From an uncultured Clostridia bacterium (GTDB lineage: Bacteria > Bacillota > Clostridia > UBA1381), in NCBI GenBank assembly GCA_944390955.1, contig CALXRY010000167.1, forward strand, positions 1 through 34,947: 34,947 nt of DNA, in the 5' to 3' direction. The notes below the pieces were generated by a model, which was not told the DNA's origin, made no database searches, and saw only the letters and a program-made list of their open reading frames with translations. Position 1 is the stretch's first letter. Each line of letters begins with the position of its first letter. This document shows, piece by piece, positions 8,592 to 16,217 of this stretch. Made by a program: the position numbers and the translations under genes.

Positions 8592-8630
8592 TTTCCGCGG
8601 GCGGGAGGAAAAATGAAACATCCGCGGAAA
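8592..8630 (+). other. GC-rich stem-loop without U-tract
   Basis: TTTCCGCGG (8592-8600) and CCGCGGAAA (8622-8630) form a perfect 9-bp stem with a 21-base loop. No run of T follows, so it is more likely an mRNA-stabilising or processing hairpin than a full terminator. It lies in the 148-base gap after the deacetylase gene and could set different levels for the genes on either side. Confidence 0.45.
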
Positions 8631-8719
8631 GCCGTATCTTGTATTGAGGTGTGCTACAAAGTATAATGATAACAGTTGGTTCGGATCACGGAAAATAAAA
8701 ATTAAGGGGAAGAAAGTTT

Positions 8720-9769
8720 ATGAAAGGTTTAAAAAGAAAAAGACTTGCCGGCGCGGTATTTGCAGCTGTGATGGTGTTTACGGCTGTGGCACCGGTAACA
8801 CAGATCGGTGCTTCTGCTGCAACAGTACCCGTATGGTCTGAGGATTTTGAAAGCTATGAGCTTGAAGCGAGCGTTGGAACAAACGGTATAGTAAGGCAGG
8901 ATCCTGACGAAGAGGCACCGGACAATAAGGCGGTTTTTGTATTATCAGATGGATCATTTTCAAAGGAGTTTGAAGAAGGCTTGACCGGCACTGTGGAGAT
9001 GAATGCCAGGATAAGCAGTTATAATAAATCAAATTGCTTAATTAGACTGTCAGGAAACAATGATAAAACTATTGCGCTTGTTAGACTAGGGTGCTTGACG
9101 CTGGGGACCTCTATTAATGATTTTACCATGAACGGACAATGGGATAATTCGACACGAAGATGGGCTGCGCTTACACAGGAAACTGGAGCGCCGGCGTCAA
9201 ATACATCAACAAATGATATCAGCACTGTTTATTATATAGGCTGGGGAGGAGATTATAGCTGGCAAAATATAAAAATAATAGCCGACATGGAATCGCAAAC
9301 ATTCGATGTATATGTAGCAGACAAGGAAATAACTCAGGAGATGATAGACAATCAGGAAATTACTTCATATTGTGAAGACATACCTTTCTATGATGATGGT
9401 ATATCTGAGATAACAGTCGTAAGTGTTGAACCGCAATGGCTTTGGATTACTTCAGATGTTACATACAACGTATACTTTGATGACATCTCTGTAAACCGGA
9501 TAACCAATGATGAGCCGTCGACGGCTGTTGATGCTGAGCCTATCGGAGGAACATTTGAGGACGGCTCGATGGGCTGGACGGCCGAGACTTCCTTTGACGG
9601 AACACCAACGAGCGCCGTTTGGACGGTGACCAACAGTGAGGATAAAAAGGCAACTATAGATGCTGCTATTCCTGCAATTGAAGGAGCTTCGGTCAGAGTC
9701 GGACTTGTACTCACACAGGAAGCGATCGGGGATAACACGATAGACAGTGTTACGTTCGAATTGAAGTAA
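8720..9769 (+). CDS. Secreted protein with one type-1 module and no catalytic domain
   Basis: This 349-residue protein has a signal peptide (1-34: KGLKRKR n-region, hydrophobic core, end near ASAA). One type-1 module follows (about 37-262): it starts WSEDFESYEL, contains VRLGCLT, EITQEM and VEPQW, and ends NVYFDDISVN. It is plainly homologous to the two modules in the preceding deacetylase. A C-terminal beta domain (about 272-349) has repeated TF.DGSMGWTA, AVWTVT and VRVGLVL strands, like an Ig or fibronectin fold. No glycosidase or esterase motif is present. A soluble or wall-bound carbohydrate-binding protein is the best inference, but no known binding-module family was recognised. The ATG has AGGGGAAG 8 bases upstream; the 55-residue peptide gene follows after 12 bases. 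Confidence 0.75.
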   Translation: MKGLKRKRLAGAVFAAVMVFTAVAPVTQIGASAATVPVWSEDFESYELEASVGTNGIVRQDPDEEAPDNKAVFVLSDGSFSKEFEEGLTGTVEMNARISSYNKSNCLIRLSGNNDKTIALVRLGCLTLGTSINDFTMNGQWDNSTRRWAALTQETGAPASNTSTNDISTVYYIGWGGDYSWQNIKIIADMESQTFDVYVADKEITQEMIDNQEITSYCEDIPFYDDGISEITVVSVEPQWLWITSDVTYNVYFDDISVNRITNDEPSTAVDAEPIGGTFEDGSMGWTAETSFDGTPTSAVWTVTNSEDKKATIDAAIPAIEGASVRVGLVLTQEAIGDNTIDSVTFELK

Positions 9770-9781
9770 GGAGGTAAAACG

Positions 9782-9949
9782 ATGCGTAAGACGTATTTGG
9801 AACCAAAGCTTGAAATAAAACAGTTCGACGCTGAAAATATAGCAACGATATCGGGCGTTGCCGCCTATGCAGCGATGACGAGCGGAGAAAACCCGATAAA
9901 TGCAGATAACATTACTGTTTGGACAGATATGCTGGATTTTGTCGAATAG
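9782..9949 (+). CDS. 55-residue peptide, unknown function
   Basis: A short open frame reads MRKTYLEPKLEIKQFDAENI, ATISGVAAYAAMTSGENPIN, then ADNITVWTDMLDFVE and TAG. It starts 12 bases after the previous stop behind a perfect AAGGAGG with an 8-base spacer, and ends just before a strong terminator, so it is the last gene of this transcript. It has a charged N-terminus but no signal peptide or membrane segment. The Y.EP.LEI..FD.E(D/N)I..ISG pattern resembles small uncharacterised proteins I recall from Clostridia, with a polar leader and an SG junction. A peptide precursor is conceivable, but no maturation enzyme is in view. It may also be a small partner of the upstream secreted protein. Function is not assigned. 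Confidence 0.7.
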   Translation: MRKTYLEPKLEIKQFDAENIATISGVAAYAAMTSGENPINADNITVWTDMLDFVE

Positions 9950-9974
9950 CCCGCCCCCCCTAGGGCTGTATCGT

Positions 9975-10011
9975 CGGCAGGCATGCGCAGAGCATGTCTG
10001 CCGTTTTTTTT
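9975..10011 (+). terminator. Strong intrinsic terminator after the 55-residue peptide gene
   Basis: CGGCAGGCATGC (9975-9986) pairs with GCATGTCTGCCG (9992-10003) over 12 bp including one G-U, with a 5-base loop. Eight T follow (10004-10011). It separates the GH28/CE4 transcript from the regulator gene. Confidence 0.9.
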
Positions 10012-10080
10012 GTTGTGAATACTGTACATTAAGTCGTATGGAAGATATGGTATTGATAGTAAATGCGCATAAAAAACATT

Positions 10081-10096
10081 GTTTAAACGCTTGCAT
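10081..10096 (+). promoter_or_regulatory. Possible CcpA (cre-like) operator over the regulator's -35 box
   Basis: TTTAAACGCTTGCA (10082-10095) matches a cre-type consensus (TGWAARCGYTWNCA) at most positions, including the central AAACG.TT and the closing CA. The G of the opening TG is lacking. It overlaps the -35 hexamer, so a bound repressor would block the promoter. Glucose repression of a fibre-use regulator would make sense, but this is a motif match only. Confidence 0.35.
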
Positions 10097-10119
10097 TTTT
10101 AAAATATGTGTGCTATAAT
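10091..10119 (+). promoter_or_regulatory. Extended -10 promoter of the AraC-type regulator
   Basis: TTGCAT (10091-10096) and TATAAT (10114-10119) are 17 bases apart. TGC directly precedes the -10, giving an extended element. The leader to the GTG start is about 30 bases. Confidence 0.75.
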
Positions 10120-10154
10120 GAATAGGATTAGAGGAATTCGGAGGGAAATATATA

Positions 10155-12530
10155 GTGTTCGACAGAATCAAAAACAGGATACGCGGAAGTATATTCTTGT
10201 CGGTTTTGGTTAAGTTTGTTTTGTTTATAATAATATTTGTGATTTTTAATGGTATCATGCTTAGCGTATATAATGCGCTTATACGTAAAAATGCTATAAG
10301 GAGTACCGAGTTGCTGCTTAATTCCGTTTCAAATACAGTAAATCAGCAGGTGCAGCAGGTCATAATGACGTCTAACCTGCTTTGCTTCAAGCCTGAGATT
10401 TTTGATGCTTTTTACGATCTTTCTGTTGATACATCGAGTGATATCGCAAGGGTTACTACTATAAACAAGGCGCTGCAGGATTATAAGACGCTTTCATCGC
10501 TGCTTGATAGCGTTGTGATAGTGGATCGTTTAAGCGGCAATATATATGCCAATTCCGGAGCGTCGGACATAAAGACCTTTTACGGGATAACGAACATATA
10601 TGAGGATTATCCGGTGGAATACTGGGAATCACTTGAAAGCCCGCCGTATGGCTATGAGGCTATTCCGCCGACGAAAAAGAACAATAAAAATGTAATACCT
10701 GTAATTATAGGCAGTATCATGAGCGGCAATTCAACACAGCTGCTTGTTGTGGATATTGACTGCCAGAGGCTGATGGACAGTATATTGGACAATGTCTTTG
10801 ACGCCGATGATCCTATGCAGTCTGATATATACATATACAACAGTGAAAACGGGATCGCAGTGGCGCAGTCAGATGAAGATGAAAAACTGCAGCTGTTTGC
10901 AAATCAGAAATTTATAGACGAGCTCAATGGAAATAACTCATTTATATATAATAGCGGCGGAGAGAAGTATCTTGTAATAAAGTCCGGAGGAATAGGGGGA
11001 GTTATACAGAACTGCCAGTATATTTCAATGATACCGATGAGGTCCGTTACATCGGGTATGACTGCCATAGCGGTCATCGCTATAATAAGCACTCTTCTTG
11101 CTGCGGCATTTTTGTTATGGCTTGCGGTGCGCAGCTCGGCGTCCGTATATGAGCCGTTCAGAGCTCTAAAAAAGAAGGTGCAGCTGGCCGTACCGTCAAA
11201 GCATGACGACAGCACTGGGGAGATCAATTATATTTTTGGCGGTATAGAGAGCATAATAAACAGCGGAATAGATATGAAAAATCAGCTTGCCAATGTTATG
11301 CCTATGGCGGCGCAGCAGTGCCTTATGCAGTTCCTTGAATCTGATGACGGCAGCGGCTCCGACGAGACGGAGGAATACCTGCATCGCGCCGGTATAGATT
11401 TTACTGATGACTTCTTTGCGGTAGCATATATCAGATTCAGATTTTTGGAAAAGTTTTATAATGAATATTCAAAGGATATATATGATGTTGTATTCAAGAA
11501 TCTTGAGGTGTTCTTCGAGGGCTTGTTCGGCAAGAGATATAAGACGCTGTCTATAACAAGGCACGGCGACAGTATAATATTGATAATCAATATAGATAAT
11601 GATGGCGAAGCGTATGAAAATGTGACAAAAATACTCAATGATACAATAAAGGCATTTGACAATGACAGGGAGTTGCTTATAGTAAAGCTCTCGCTCAGCG
11701 CACCCCATCAGGGTATGGACGGCATGCGCAAAGCATACGAAGAGAGCAGGAAAGCGGGAGCGATGCAGATAAGCTCGCTGTATAACGAGGTCAATGTTTA
11801 CAGGGAGTCAAAGGAAGCGTCAAAGCAGCTTATATACTCAATAGATGACGACAACAAGTTATATCATTGTATCATAAAGGGCGATATAGGCGAGGCAGAG
11901 GAAGCGGTACGGCGGATAGCCGCCCGCAATGTAGAGAACGGTGTCGGTGAAGCGCTTATAAAACAGCTTTACAAAAATATATATATCGTAATATTAAAGG
12001 CTATAGCGACAAAGAATGTTACTGAGGAAGCGCTTATGCTCGACAGTTATGAGAATACCGATACATATTACGATATGTCGGATTGCGGCAGCTGGATAAG
12101 ATATGTTGAGATGCTGCTGCATGAGGCGGTAAAATATTCAAACCTTTCTGCAACGAGGCTTGATATAGACGGCATTACTGAGTATATCGAACAAAATTAT
12201 AAGCGTGATCTCTATCTTGATTCCGTTGCGGAAAAGTTTCATACGACCTCCAAGTACCTATCAAAGATATTTAAGCAGCACACCGGCGTTAATTTTGCCG
12301 AATATGTAACATGCCTGAGGATTGAGGAGGCAAAGCGGCTGCTGACCGAAACAAATATGAAGATCAATGACATATTTACGGAATGCGGATTCTACAGCAG
12401 AAATACCTTCATAAGAAACTTCAAAAATCATGTTGGAGTACTTCCGAGCGAATACAGAAGCATGATTCAAAATGAGGGGGGTAACAAGTTACAAAAATCC
12501 GCATCAGAGCCTACGGAATCGAAGATGTAA
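10155..12530 (+). CDS. Membrane-anchored AraC-family sensor-regulator
   Basis: This 791-residue one-component regulator starts at GTG with GGAGGG 9-10 bases upstream. It has a first membrane segment (about 13-36), an extracytoplasmic sensor region of about 265 residues, and a second membrane segment (302-325). An intracellular linker (about 330-665) follows, then a C-terminal pair of AraC-type helix-turn-helix motifs (about 671-775). LDSVAEKFHTTSKYLSKIFK lies in the first helix pair and INDIFTECGFYSRNTFIRNF in the second. This layout is typical of Firmicutes regulators that sense sugars outside the cell and sit beside Lpl/Ytc-type transporter genes. It probably activates this locus; no operator can be identified from one copy. 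It is separated by terminators on both sides, so it is its own transcription unit. Confidence 0.9.
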   Translation: MFDRIKNRIRGSIFLSVLVKFVLFIIIFVIFNGIMLSVYNALIRKNAIRSTELLLNSVSNTVNQQVQQVIMTSNLLCFKPEIFDAFYDLSVDTSSDIARVTTINKALQDYKTLSSLLDSVVIVDRLSGNIYANSGASDIKTFYGITNIYEDYPVEYWESLESPPYGYEAIPPTKKNNKNVIPVIIGSIMSGNSTQLLVVDIDCQRLMDSILDNVFDADDPMQSDIYIYNSENGIAVAQSDEDEKLQLFANQKFIDELNGNNSFIYNSGGEKYLVIKSGGIGGVIQNCQYISMIPMRSVTSGMTAIAVIAIISTLLAAAFLLWLAVRSSASVYEPFRALKKKVQLAVPSKHDDSTGEINYIFGGIESIINSGIDMKNQLANVMPMAAQQCLMQFLESDDGSGSDETEEYLHRAGIDFTDDFFAVAYIRFRFLEKFYNEYSKDIYDVVFKNLEVFFEGLFGKRYKTLSITRHGDSIILIINIDNDGEAYENVTKILNDTIKAFDNDRELLIVKLSLSAPHQGMDGMRKAYEESRKAGAMQISSLYNEVNVYRESKEASKQLIYSIDDDNKLYHCIIKGDIGEAEEAVRRIAARNVENGVGEALIKQLYKNIYIVILKAIATKNVTEEALMLDSYENTDTYYDMSDCGSWIRYVEMLLHEAVKYSNLSATRLDIDGITEYIEQNYKRDLYLDSVAEKFHTTSKYLSKIFKQHTGVNFAEYVTCLRIEEAKRLLTETNMKINDIFTECGFYSRNTFIRNFKNHVGVLPSEYRSMIQNEGGNKLQKSASEPTESKM

Positions 12531-12537
12531 CATAATT

Positions 12538-12584
12538 AAAGGGACAAATGAAACAGCATTGTTGATTTGTCCCTTTATATTTTT
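12538..12584 (+). terminator. Terminator after the regulator gene
   Basis: AAAGGGACAAAT (12538-12549) pairs perfectly with ATTTGTCCCTTT (12565-12576) over 12 bp, with a 15-base loop. ATATTTTT follows. It lies 8 bases after the regulator's stop. Read-through would feed the transporter genes; no convincing promoter was found between it and 12640. Confidence 0.8.
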
Positions 12585-12639
12585 GAGGTGGTATGGTAGT
12601 ATATAGTCAGATAAAATAAAACCGAAAGAGGGTATTGCA

Positions 12640-14208
12640 ATGAAAAAAGTTTTAACCAAAACAGCGGCTGTCATAACGGCGGCGGCAGCAGTCTTTTCAC
12701 TGGCGTCCTGCGGCGGCGAAGGCGGCAGCGACGGAGAGATGACAAAGATAAGCATACTTTATATGGATAATGCAAATGCACCGTATAAAGAGGATTGGCT
12801 GATACTGGAGGAAATAGCAAAGAGGCAGAATGTAGACCTTGAGCTTCAGGTTGTTCCAGGAGCTGATTACGATCAGAAGCGTTCGATCTTGTTTTCCTCG
12901 GGAGATTTCCCGGACGTAGTTGTAAACGCGTGGCCGAACAGCATAAGCCAGTATGCAAAGGCCGGAATGCTGCTTCCGGTCAGCGACTATCTTGATCAGA
13001 TGCCGAACCTGCAGAAGGTCTTGGATGAATGGGATCTGGATGATACTGTGGCAGATATAAGTGAGGCGGACGGAAAGTTCTATGTACTGCCGCTTATGAA
13101 CAAAACGCTCACTGGCACGGAGTGCTTCGGAATAAGAGAGGATATCTTCAAGAAGCACAATATCCCAGAGCCGACAACATATGAGGAGCTGCACCAGGCT
13201 ATGAAGCAGCTTAAGGAATTGTATCCCGATTCGCTCGGAACAGGCGAGCTTTATCTCGGTCAGAGGATGATGTCCTATGTGGCGGAGGCATTCGGTACCA
13301 ACGGCGGTTATTCGCTCCCGAATGGCTACAGCTACAATTATGATACCGAGGAGTGGTACTTTGCACCGACTTCCGATCAGTATAAGGAGCTTCTCACGTT
13401 CATGAACACAATGTACGAGGACGGCTGCCTTGACCCTGAGGGCTTCACGCAGGATGGAACTCAGTATAACCAGAAGGTATTGAACAACCAGTATTTCGTT
13501 ATGCCGATAAACGGACCTCAGGAGGCTAAGTCGCTGACAAAGCAGCTTCAGGAAAATGGTCAGACAGAGGCGAGCGTAAAGGCTCTTTATCCGCTTGCAG
13601 GACCGACAGGCATAAGATCAGTAAAGCCCACCTCAAAGAATCAGGGCGGTCTTGCTGTAAATGCAAAGGTAGCCGAAAGAGATGATTTCGATAAGGTGCT
13701 TGAGTTCTTTGACTGGCTGTATTACAGCGAGGAGGGCGCGATACTTTCTACGATAGGAGTAGAGGGCGTGACCTATGATATAGTTGACGGACAGTATCAG
13801 CTGAAGCCAGAGATAATAACACCCAACAACGAGGACGGAACATTATCGCTTGAAAAGGATTACGGTATCGGACGTGAAGGTCTTGAAACACTCGTTCCCG
13901 ATATCCTTCCTACTGAGATCAGAGAGCTGACACAGGATAAGGATCAGTTTGAGTTTGCGGAATACATAAAGGAAAATAATATGACTACGCCGGACGACCC
14001 GATAGTTAAGTTTACAGATGAACAGACTGAAAGAACACAGCTGCTCATCACAACGCTTAACGACTATACCGGACAAATGATAGTTAAATTCATTTTCGGT
14101 CAGGAAAGCCTTGACAATTGGGACAGCTACGTTGAGGAATGCAGAAAGAAGGGCAGCGACGAGCTCATGCAGATCGTTAACGAAGCATGGGAAGCACAGA
14201 ACAAATAA
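12640..14208 (+). CDS. Extracellular solute-binding lipoprotein of a sugar ABC transporter
   Basis: The 522-residue product is the substrate-capturing lipoprotein of a CUT1-type importer. Its signal peptide ends in the lipobox LASC, with C24 to be lipidated, followed by a short GGEGGSDGE linker. The large two-lobe fold of this length, with SGDFPDVVVN near residue 87 and a Trp/Asp-rich binding region (WILLY-type segments EFFDWLYYSEEGAI near 348), is typical of LplA-like proteins that bind oligosaccharides. It is the first gene of the transporter trio and probably more abundant than the permeases, given the stem-loop at 14226-14259. The ATP-binding subunit is absent here; such systems usually share an MsmX-type ATPase encoded elsewhere. 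The ligand is unknown, but locus content suggests a hemicellulose oligosaccharide. Confidence 0.92.
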   Translation: MKKVLTKTAAVITAAAAVFSLASCGGEGGSDGEMTKISILYMDNANAPYKEDWLILEEIAKRQNVDLELQVVPGADYDQKRSILFSSGDFPDVVVNAWPNSISQYAKAGMLLPVSDYLDQMPNLQKVLDEWDLDDTVADISEADGKFYVLPLMNKTLTGTECFGIREDIFKKHNIPEPTTYEELHQAMKQLKELYPDSLGTGELYLGQRMMSYVAEAFGTNGGYSLPNGYSYNYDTEEWYFAPTSDQYKELLTFMNTMYEDGCLDPEGFTQDGTQYNQKVLNNQYFVMPINGPQEAKSLTKQLQENGQTEASVKALYPLAGPTGIRSVKPTSKNQGGLAVNAKVAERDDFDKVLEFFDWLYYSEEGAILSTIGVEGVTYDIVDGQYQLKPEIITPNNEDGTLSLEKDYGIGREGLETLVPDILPTEIRELTQDKDQFEFAEYIKENNMTTPDDPIVKFTDEQTERTQLLITTLNDYTGQMIVKFIFGQESLDNWDSYVEECRKKGSDELMQIVNEAWEAQNK

Positions 14209-14225
14209 ATGTTTTCATTTTGCCG

Positions 14226-14259
14226 CGGGGAGATGCCGCATATGAGCGGCGTCTCCCCG
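14226..14259 (+). other. Strong stem-loop between binding-protein and permease genes
   Basis: CGGGGAGATGCCGC (14226-14239) pairs with GCGGCGTCTCCCCG (14246-14259) over 14 bp including one G-U, with a 6-base loop. No U-tract follows. This is a common arrangement that protects the binding-protein message and reduces permease expression. Confidence 0.7.
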
Positions 14260-14290
14260 TGTATCCCGATAGGAAAGGAATTGATCAAAA

Positions 14291-15238
14291 ATGAAACCGG
14301 CAACAACGAGTAAAACGCTAAGCCCTGGTTTGGGAGTAAAGATAAAAAAGAATTTGATGAGATACGGCGGATATTATGTAATGCTGATACTGCCGGTAGT
14401 GTATTTTATAATTTTTAAATACGGGCCGATGATAGGCAATGTGCTGGCGTTCAGAAAATATTCTCCGACGTCCCCGCTGCTTGGCTCGGAATGGGCAGGC
14501 TTTGAATATTTCAGGCAGTTCCTTACGAGTGAGGATTTCTGGATCAAGTTCAAGAACACCCTTACGATCAGTATAACATCGCTCGTGTTCTCATTCCCGG
14601 CGCCAATTATTTTTGCGCTGCTGCTGAACGAGATCGTAAATCTGAAATTCAAAAAATTTGTACAGACGGCGTCATATCTGCCGCACTTTATTTCAAGCGT
14701 TGTTCTTGCAGGATTTATCTTTCAGGTCACATCTACAAACGGCGGTATTATAAATGATATTATAGCCGCGCTGGGCGGAGAGAAGATAAACTTTATGGCA
14801 GATCCCGATTATTTTGTACCTATTTATGTTATATCGGGTATCTGGCAGGAGCTGGGCTGGAACGCTATCATATATATAGCAGCCATGACCGGAATAGACC
14901 AATCGCTTTATGAGGCGGGAGCGATAGACGGCACAAATAAGTTCAGCGAGATAATATATATAACGCTGCCGTGTATAGCGCCGACTATCATAATATCTCT
15001 TATCCTCTCGATAGGCGGAATACTTTCGGTAGGCTACGAAAAGATACTTCTTTTGATGAATGATATGAATATGGAGAAGGCCGACGTCATAAGCACATAC
15101 GTATACAGAATGGGTCTTATAAACAACAATTACAGCTATTCTACGGCAGTCGGCCTGTTTGATGCGGTGATAGGGCTTATCCTTGTATGTTCAGCAAACC
15201 TTATATCTAACAAAACAACCGGTACGGCTTTATGGTAA
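14291..15238 (+). CDS. Sugar ABC transporter permease, LplB-like
   Basis: This 315-residue inner-membrane permease has six predicted membrane spans. The first is YYVMLILPVVYFIIFKYG (about 28-45), and the motif KYGPMIGN just after it is typical of LplB/YtcP-partner permeases. The cytoplasmic EAA loop that docks the ATPase reads EAGAIDGTNKFSEIIYITLP (about residues 216-235), with the expected EA...DG...F..I..P spacing. It pairs with the permease that follows to form the channel for the solute-binding lipoprotein upstream. AGGAAAGGAA lies before the ATG. The next gene begins 13 bases after the stop, so the two are translated together. Confidence 0.92.
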   Translation: MKPATTSKTLSPGLGVKIKKNLMRYGGYYVMLILPVVYFIIFKYGPMIGNVLAFRKYSPTSPLLGSEWAGFEYFRQFLTSEDFWIKFKNTLTISITSLVFSFPAPIIFALLLNEIVNLKFKKFVQTASYLPHFISSVVLAGFIFQVTSTNGGIINDIIAALGGEKINFMADPDYFVPIYVISGIWQELGWNAIIYIAAMTGIDQSLYEAGAIDGTNKFSEIIYITLPCIAPTIIISLILSIGGILSVGYEKILLLMNDMNMEKADVISTYVYRMGLINNNYSYSTAVGLFDAVIGLILVCSANLISNKTTGTALW

Positions 15239-15251
15239 GGAGGTATGCAAA

Positions 15252-16136
15252 TTGATAAGAAAAAGCAAGGGAATGAAAATATTCAATGTGATCAATATCC
15301 TTATCATGATCGGCGTGATACTGATGACGGTATATCCGTTTATAAATATTCTTGCAAGGTCGGTCAGCAGCGAGGCATTTATAAATGCCGGGGCCGTCAA
15401 CATCATACCAAAGGGCTTAAACTTTGATGCATACTGGCTTTGCGTTACGAATCCGGGTTTCGGCAGAGGCTATTTCAACACTATATATTACACTGTTGTG
15501 ACCGTGATCGTTTGTCTTGTAATGACAGTGCTCTGCGCATATCCGCTTTCAAAGCGCGACTTGCCCGGAAGAAGCATACTTGTGAAATTTATAATGTTCA
15601 CGATGTTTTTCGGCGGCGGAATGATTCCTCAGTTCTTGCTTGTAAGAGCGCTACATATGTATGATACGTTATGGGCAATCATAATACCTGGATGCATAAG
15701 TGTGTGGAATGTTCTTATAATGATAACATTCTTTCAGGGCATACCGGAAACGCTCGAGGAAGCGGGACAGATAGATGGACTGGGGATATTCGGAACATTG
15801 TGGTATATAGTCGTACCGCTCTCAAAGCCGATATTTGCGACTATGATACTTTTTATGGCGGTAGGACAGTGGAATAACTGGTTCGGCCCGCTGATTTATT
15901 TCAGCGATAATAACAAATATCCTGTAACGCTGTTTCTAAGAAATATCCTTATGGCAAGTCAGACGCTTACAACATCGAACGACAGCATAAATAATATACT
16001 TTCACAGGATCAGATGCCTGCGGAATCGCTTAAGGCGGCAAGTATCATAACGGTAACGCTGCCGATACTGTGTCTATATCCTTTTGCTCAGAAATATTTT
16101 GTAAAGGGAATAACACTTGGCTCTGTAAAAGGATAA
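15252..16136 (+). CDS. Sugar ABC transporter permease, LplC-like
   Basis: This is the second channel subunit, 294 residues with six predicted spans. I place the start at TTG 15252 because TAAGGAGG (15236-15243) lies exactly 8 bases upstream. An in-frame ATG at 15183 would overlap the previous gene by 56 bases and add unlikely residues. The protein then opens LIRKSKGMKIFNVINILIMI, a basic n-region with the first span. The EAA loop reads EEAGQIDGLGIFGTLWYIVV and continues PLSKP. FFGGGMIPQFLLV (about residues 114-126) is characteristic of LplC/YtcP-type permeases. The gene is followed by an 81-base gap with a fresh AAGGAGG and no terminator, so transcription probably continues into the SLH protein gene. 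Confidence 0.9.
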   Translation: MIRKSKGMKIFNVINILIMIGVILMTVYPFINILARSVSSEAFINAGAVNIIPKGLNFDAYWLCVTNPGFGRGYFNTIYYTVVTVIVCLVMTVLCAYPLSKRDLPGRSILVKFIMFTMFFGGGMIPQFLLVRALHMYDTLWAIIIPGCISVWNVLIMITFFQGIPETLEEAGQIDGLGIFGTLWYIVVPLSKPIFATMILFMAVGQWNNWFGPLIYFSDNNKYPVTLFLRNILMASQTLTTSNDSINNILSQDQMPAESLKAASIITVTLPILCLYPFAQKYFVKGITLGSVKG

Positions 16137-16217
16137 GCCGAACGGGAGGACAAGCGGCCTTATTATCTGAGGGTCGTCGGATGTCCGAATAAACAGATAA
16201 AGGAGGATGCGTTCGTA

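Noticed and set aside
9452..10258. 268-codon open frame on the minus strand
   Set aside because: It runs antisense through a secreted-protein gene, the 55-residue peptide, the strong terminator and the regulator's promoter. Its composition is unlike a real protein.
12585..12639. Promoter between the regulator's terminator and the solute-binding gene
   Set aside because: AT-rich sequence is present, but no -35/-10 pair with 16-18 base spacing could be found.
15183..15251. Earlier ATG for the second permease
   Set aside because: It overlaps the first permease by 56 bases, has no ribosome site, and adds residues unlike this family; TTG 15252 has ideal spacing.
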